A stretch of DNA of 6,024 nt, from contig JALOSP010000175.1 in the NCBI GenBank assembly GCA_025458365.1, positions 1 through 6,024 on the forward strand, in the 5' to 3' direction. Shown here piece by piece: positions 4,270 to 6,024 of the stretch. Source of the DNA: Hyphomonadaceae bacterium (GTDB taxonomy: Bacteria; Pseudomonadota; Alphaproteobacteria; Caulobacterales; Aquidulcibacteraceae). The notes under the pieces were generated by a model. The model was not told the DNA's origin and made no database searches. It saw nothing but the letters and a program-made list of their open reading frames with translations. Each line of letters opens with the position of its first letter. Position 1 is the stretch's first letter. The position numbers were made by a program, and so were the translations under genes.

Positions 4270-6024
4270 TCAGGCGACGACAGGGACAGTCCCGCGCCAG
4301 ACGCCGCCCGGCAGGCCATCGGCTGCGATCGGTGCGATCTCCAGATCAAGCGTGGCTTGGGCAGCCCCGAAATCGGAAAGTTCGCGGGCTGAGGGATACA
4401 GCACGCCAGGCCCGTTGGTTTCCAGAATGGCAGCAACCGCGGGAACCTCGGCTCCGCCCCAGCCCGCATCAGCCTGGTTGCCACGCCGGACCCAGCCCAA
4501 GACCACGCCTGCCTCTTCGCGCTTGGCAGTCACCCTGACCGGACTCCATGGCCGGTGCTGGATCGGGGCGTGGGCCGTGTGGTACTGCGCGCATGTGACC
4601 CCGCGCGCGTCGGTCACGGTCCAGTCCAGCGCAATCCCGTCGGTTCCGGCTGGCAAGGCGAGCGGCACCAGCGCCTGATCGAGCAAGACGAATGTTGCAC
4701 CCGCTGGCAAGGCAGGACCCATCGGCGCGCCGGAGAGGCCGCGATGCACCCGTTCGAGCCTCCAGAGGCCCTGGCCGACCAATGTGGTGTGCGACCAGCC
4801 GATGATATCAACCACAGTGTCGGCCTCAAGCAGCGCGCCCCGACCTGACACCGGCAGGCTGCCACCCCAGAGTGAGACATTGATGCCTTCAGCCAGTGTC
4901 AGGCCCACCGGGCTTGCAGCCAAGGCATTCTGCAGAGCTCCCATTGTGACGGCACGCACAATGTCTGCTTCTGGCCGGTCCCCGACCCGGACCTTGCAAG
5001 GCCCGGCCCAAGGCTGGCCGAACAGCCCCACGGCCAGCTCTGGCGGGGAGCCGGGGTGCAGACCGGGCGGAAGGTCGAGAACGACGAGGTGAGGCTTGGC
5101 GGGGGCCTGAGCCAGTGCGGGGACGGATGTCTCCCCTGCCGATCTGGGCACGCTCCCGACAGACGCGGCAGGCGACAGCATGGCCTGTGCCGGATAGAGC
5201 CCGTCGATCCGAGTGACCTCCCACACTTTGGGACCAAACCCGGCCAGCGCGAGCCGGTCGCCTGGTTCCAGCTGCAAGGCATCGGCTGGCGCCAAGGTCA
5301 CGGTGAGGGTTTCACCGGTCGATTGCGCCTGCGACAGCAGATTGCAGGCGACATCGCGTGCCAGACTGCGATCCAGCACGGCAGGCAGATCTAGGCTGAT
5401 CGCAGGGCCGACGGCACCCTCGCCGACAGTGATGCTGTTTGGCTCAAGACCTCCAGCACCGGAGCACAATGCGCTGAGGGTCAGACTTGCCGGGATGTCG
5501 GCGCGCGTGATCGTGGCTGTGATGAGAGGCTGCCCTGCTTCCTGCACGAGGGATTCGGGCAACAGGATATGGTCGGCCTGTGGCGGTCCGGCAGACTGCC
5601 ACACAAGTTGCCCGCCTTGGGTGCTGGCCTGCAGGCCGAACGCCGCAGCCAGCGGCTGCAAGAGGTCGCGCGCGCGCATCGGTCCCTGCAGCACATAGCC
5701 TTCCAACAGCCCTGAGACCGCCGCAACACTGCAATCCGTACCAGCTGCCGCACAGACGTCGGCCACGATCCGGGCCAATGGCACGAGGCCTACGCGACCG
5801 CTCAGCCAGTGGCCCTTGAGCGCATGGGCACTGTCGGCCCACACGTGCGGGAGTCCCGGGAACCACGGTGCCGGGCGGGCATCCCAGCACCACAAATGGA
5901 TGCGATCGGGATCGACCATCGGCCCACCATAGACAGGCGACAGCGGGTTGATCTGTGGCCCTGCCCGCCAGGCATTGAGACTGGCCTCGAGGGCCAACCG
6001 CTGGGCCTGATCATCGCGGGCTCC
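4270..6024 (-). CDS. GTA g15-like tail/host-specificity protein (rcc01698 family), C-terminal part
   Basis: C-terminal 584 residues of a large tail-tip/baseplate protein of the alphaproteobacterial gene transfer agent. The frame is open to the right edge (its first codons read GARDDQAQRLALEASL), so the true start and the N-terminal half, including the GTA TIM-barrel-like domain, lie outside; an internal TTG at 5997 is not a credible start. Diagnostic wording near the visible N-terminus is NPLSPVYGGPMVDPDRIHLW, then WDARPAPWFPGLPHVWAD and GHWLSGRVGLVPLARIVADVCAAAG, as in g15 proteins and related phage tail proteins. The middle (~105-270 visible) has tail-hub-like beta content (LEPGDRLALAGFGPKVWEVTRIDGLYPAQA). 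The rest (~300-584) is beta-rich, with WRLERVHRGLSGAPMGPALPAG and the ending WRGTVPVVA, matching the family's C-terminal receptor-facing region by position. In R. capsulatus g15 is the last large structural gene of the cluster, which fits the non-GTA genes seen downstream here. No frameshift or stop interrupts the visible part. I assign the family by recalled motif wording, not alignment. Confidence 0.88.
   Translation of the reverse strand, partial: GARDDQAQRLALEASLNAWRAGPQINPLSPVYGGPMVDPDRIHLWCWDARPAPWFPGLPHVWADSAHALKGHWLSGRVGLVPLARIVADVCAAAGTDCSVAAVSGLLEGYVLQGPMRARDLLQPLAAAFGLQASTQGGQLVWQSAGPPQADHILLPESLVQEAGQPLITATITRADIPASLTLSALCSGAGGLEPNSITVGEGAVGPAISLDLPAVLDRSLARDVACNLLSQAQSTGETLTVTLAPADALQLEPGDRLALAGFGPKVWEVTRIDGLYPAQAMLSPAASVGSVPRSAGETSVPALAQAPAKPHLVVLDLPPGLHPGSPPELAVGLFGQPWAGPCKVRVGDRPEADIVRAVTMGALQNALAASPVGLTLAEGINVSLWGGSLPVSGRGALLEADTVVDIIGWSHTTLVGQGLWRLERVHRGLSGAPMGPALPAGATFVLLDQALVPLALPAGTDGIALDWTVTDARGVTCAQYHTAHAPIQHRPWSPVRVTAKREEAGVVLGWVRRGNQADAGWGGAEVPAVAAILETNGPGVLYPSARELSDFGAAQATLDLEIAPIAADGLPGGVWRGTVPVVA

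Noticed and set aside
5995..5997. TTG as the start of the GTA tail gene
   Set aside because: The frame stays open to the window edge and family members are far longer, so this is an internal codon of a truncated gene.

Overview
The window looks like chromosomal DNA from an alphaproteobacterium. It is GC-rich and densely packed, and it carries the 3' part of a gene-transfer-agent (GTA) tail/host-specificity gene of the Rhodobacter capsulatus g15 (rcc01698) type, a family confined largely to Alphaproteobacteria. The PepSY / OmpR-type regulator / PhoQ-like kinase cassette also fits that class. I cannot fix the genus; a Maricaulales/Hyphomonadaceae-like or related GTA-bearing lineage is only a guess. 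All six genes lie on the minus strand, so transcription runs from high to low coordinates, and the two end genes are cut by the window edges.

Right to left, in transcription order: (1) 6024-4270, C-terminal ~584 residues of the GTA g15-like baseplate/tail-tip protein, start outside the window. (2) After a 62-base gap, 4207-3173, a class II (no zinc finger) DnaJ/CbpA-type J-domain co-chaperone. (3) Joined to it by a GTGA stop/start overlap, 3176-2352, a class I glutamine-amidotransferase-like hydrolase of peptidase family C26 (PuuD-like), whose C-terminal region contains a 90-bp array of six 15-bp repeats. (4) A 96-bp intergenic region with a candidate OmpR/PhoP-type direct-repeat operator and an inverted repeat over the next start codon. 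(5) 2255-1881, a secreted small PepSY protein; (6) 1877-1203, an OmpR/PhoB-type response regulator; (7) 1210 to beyond base 1, a PhoQ-like sensor histidine kinase truncated by the left edge just at its ATP-binding G1 box.

Genes 5-7 form a tight operon (3-base gap, then 8-base overlap) and should make one envelope-sensing two-component system, with the PepSY protein as a likely periplasmic accessory and the upstream repeat as a candidate autoregulatory site. Genes 2 and 3 are translationally coupled. Their position directly after the last structural gene type of GTA clusters may be simple adjacency. There are no tRNA, rRNA, CRISPR or insertion-sequence signatures. Nothing here is clearly a new biological system. 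The most distinctive items are the in-frame minisatellite in the C26 hydrolase and the architecture of the two-component promoter.
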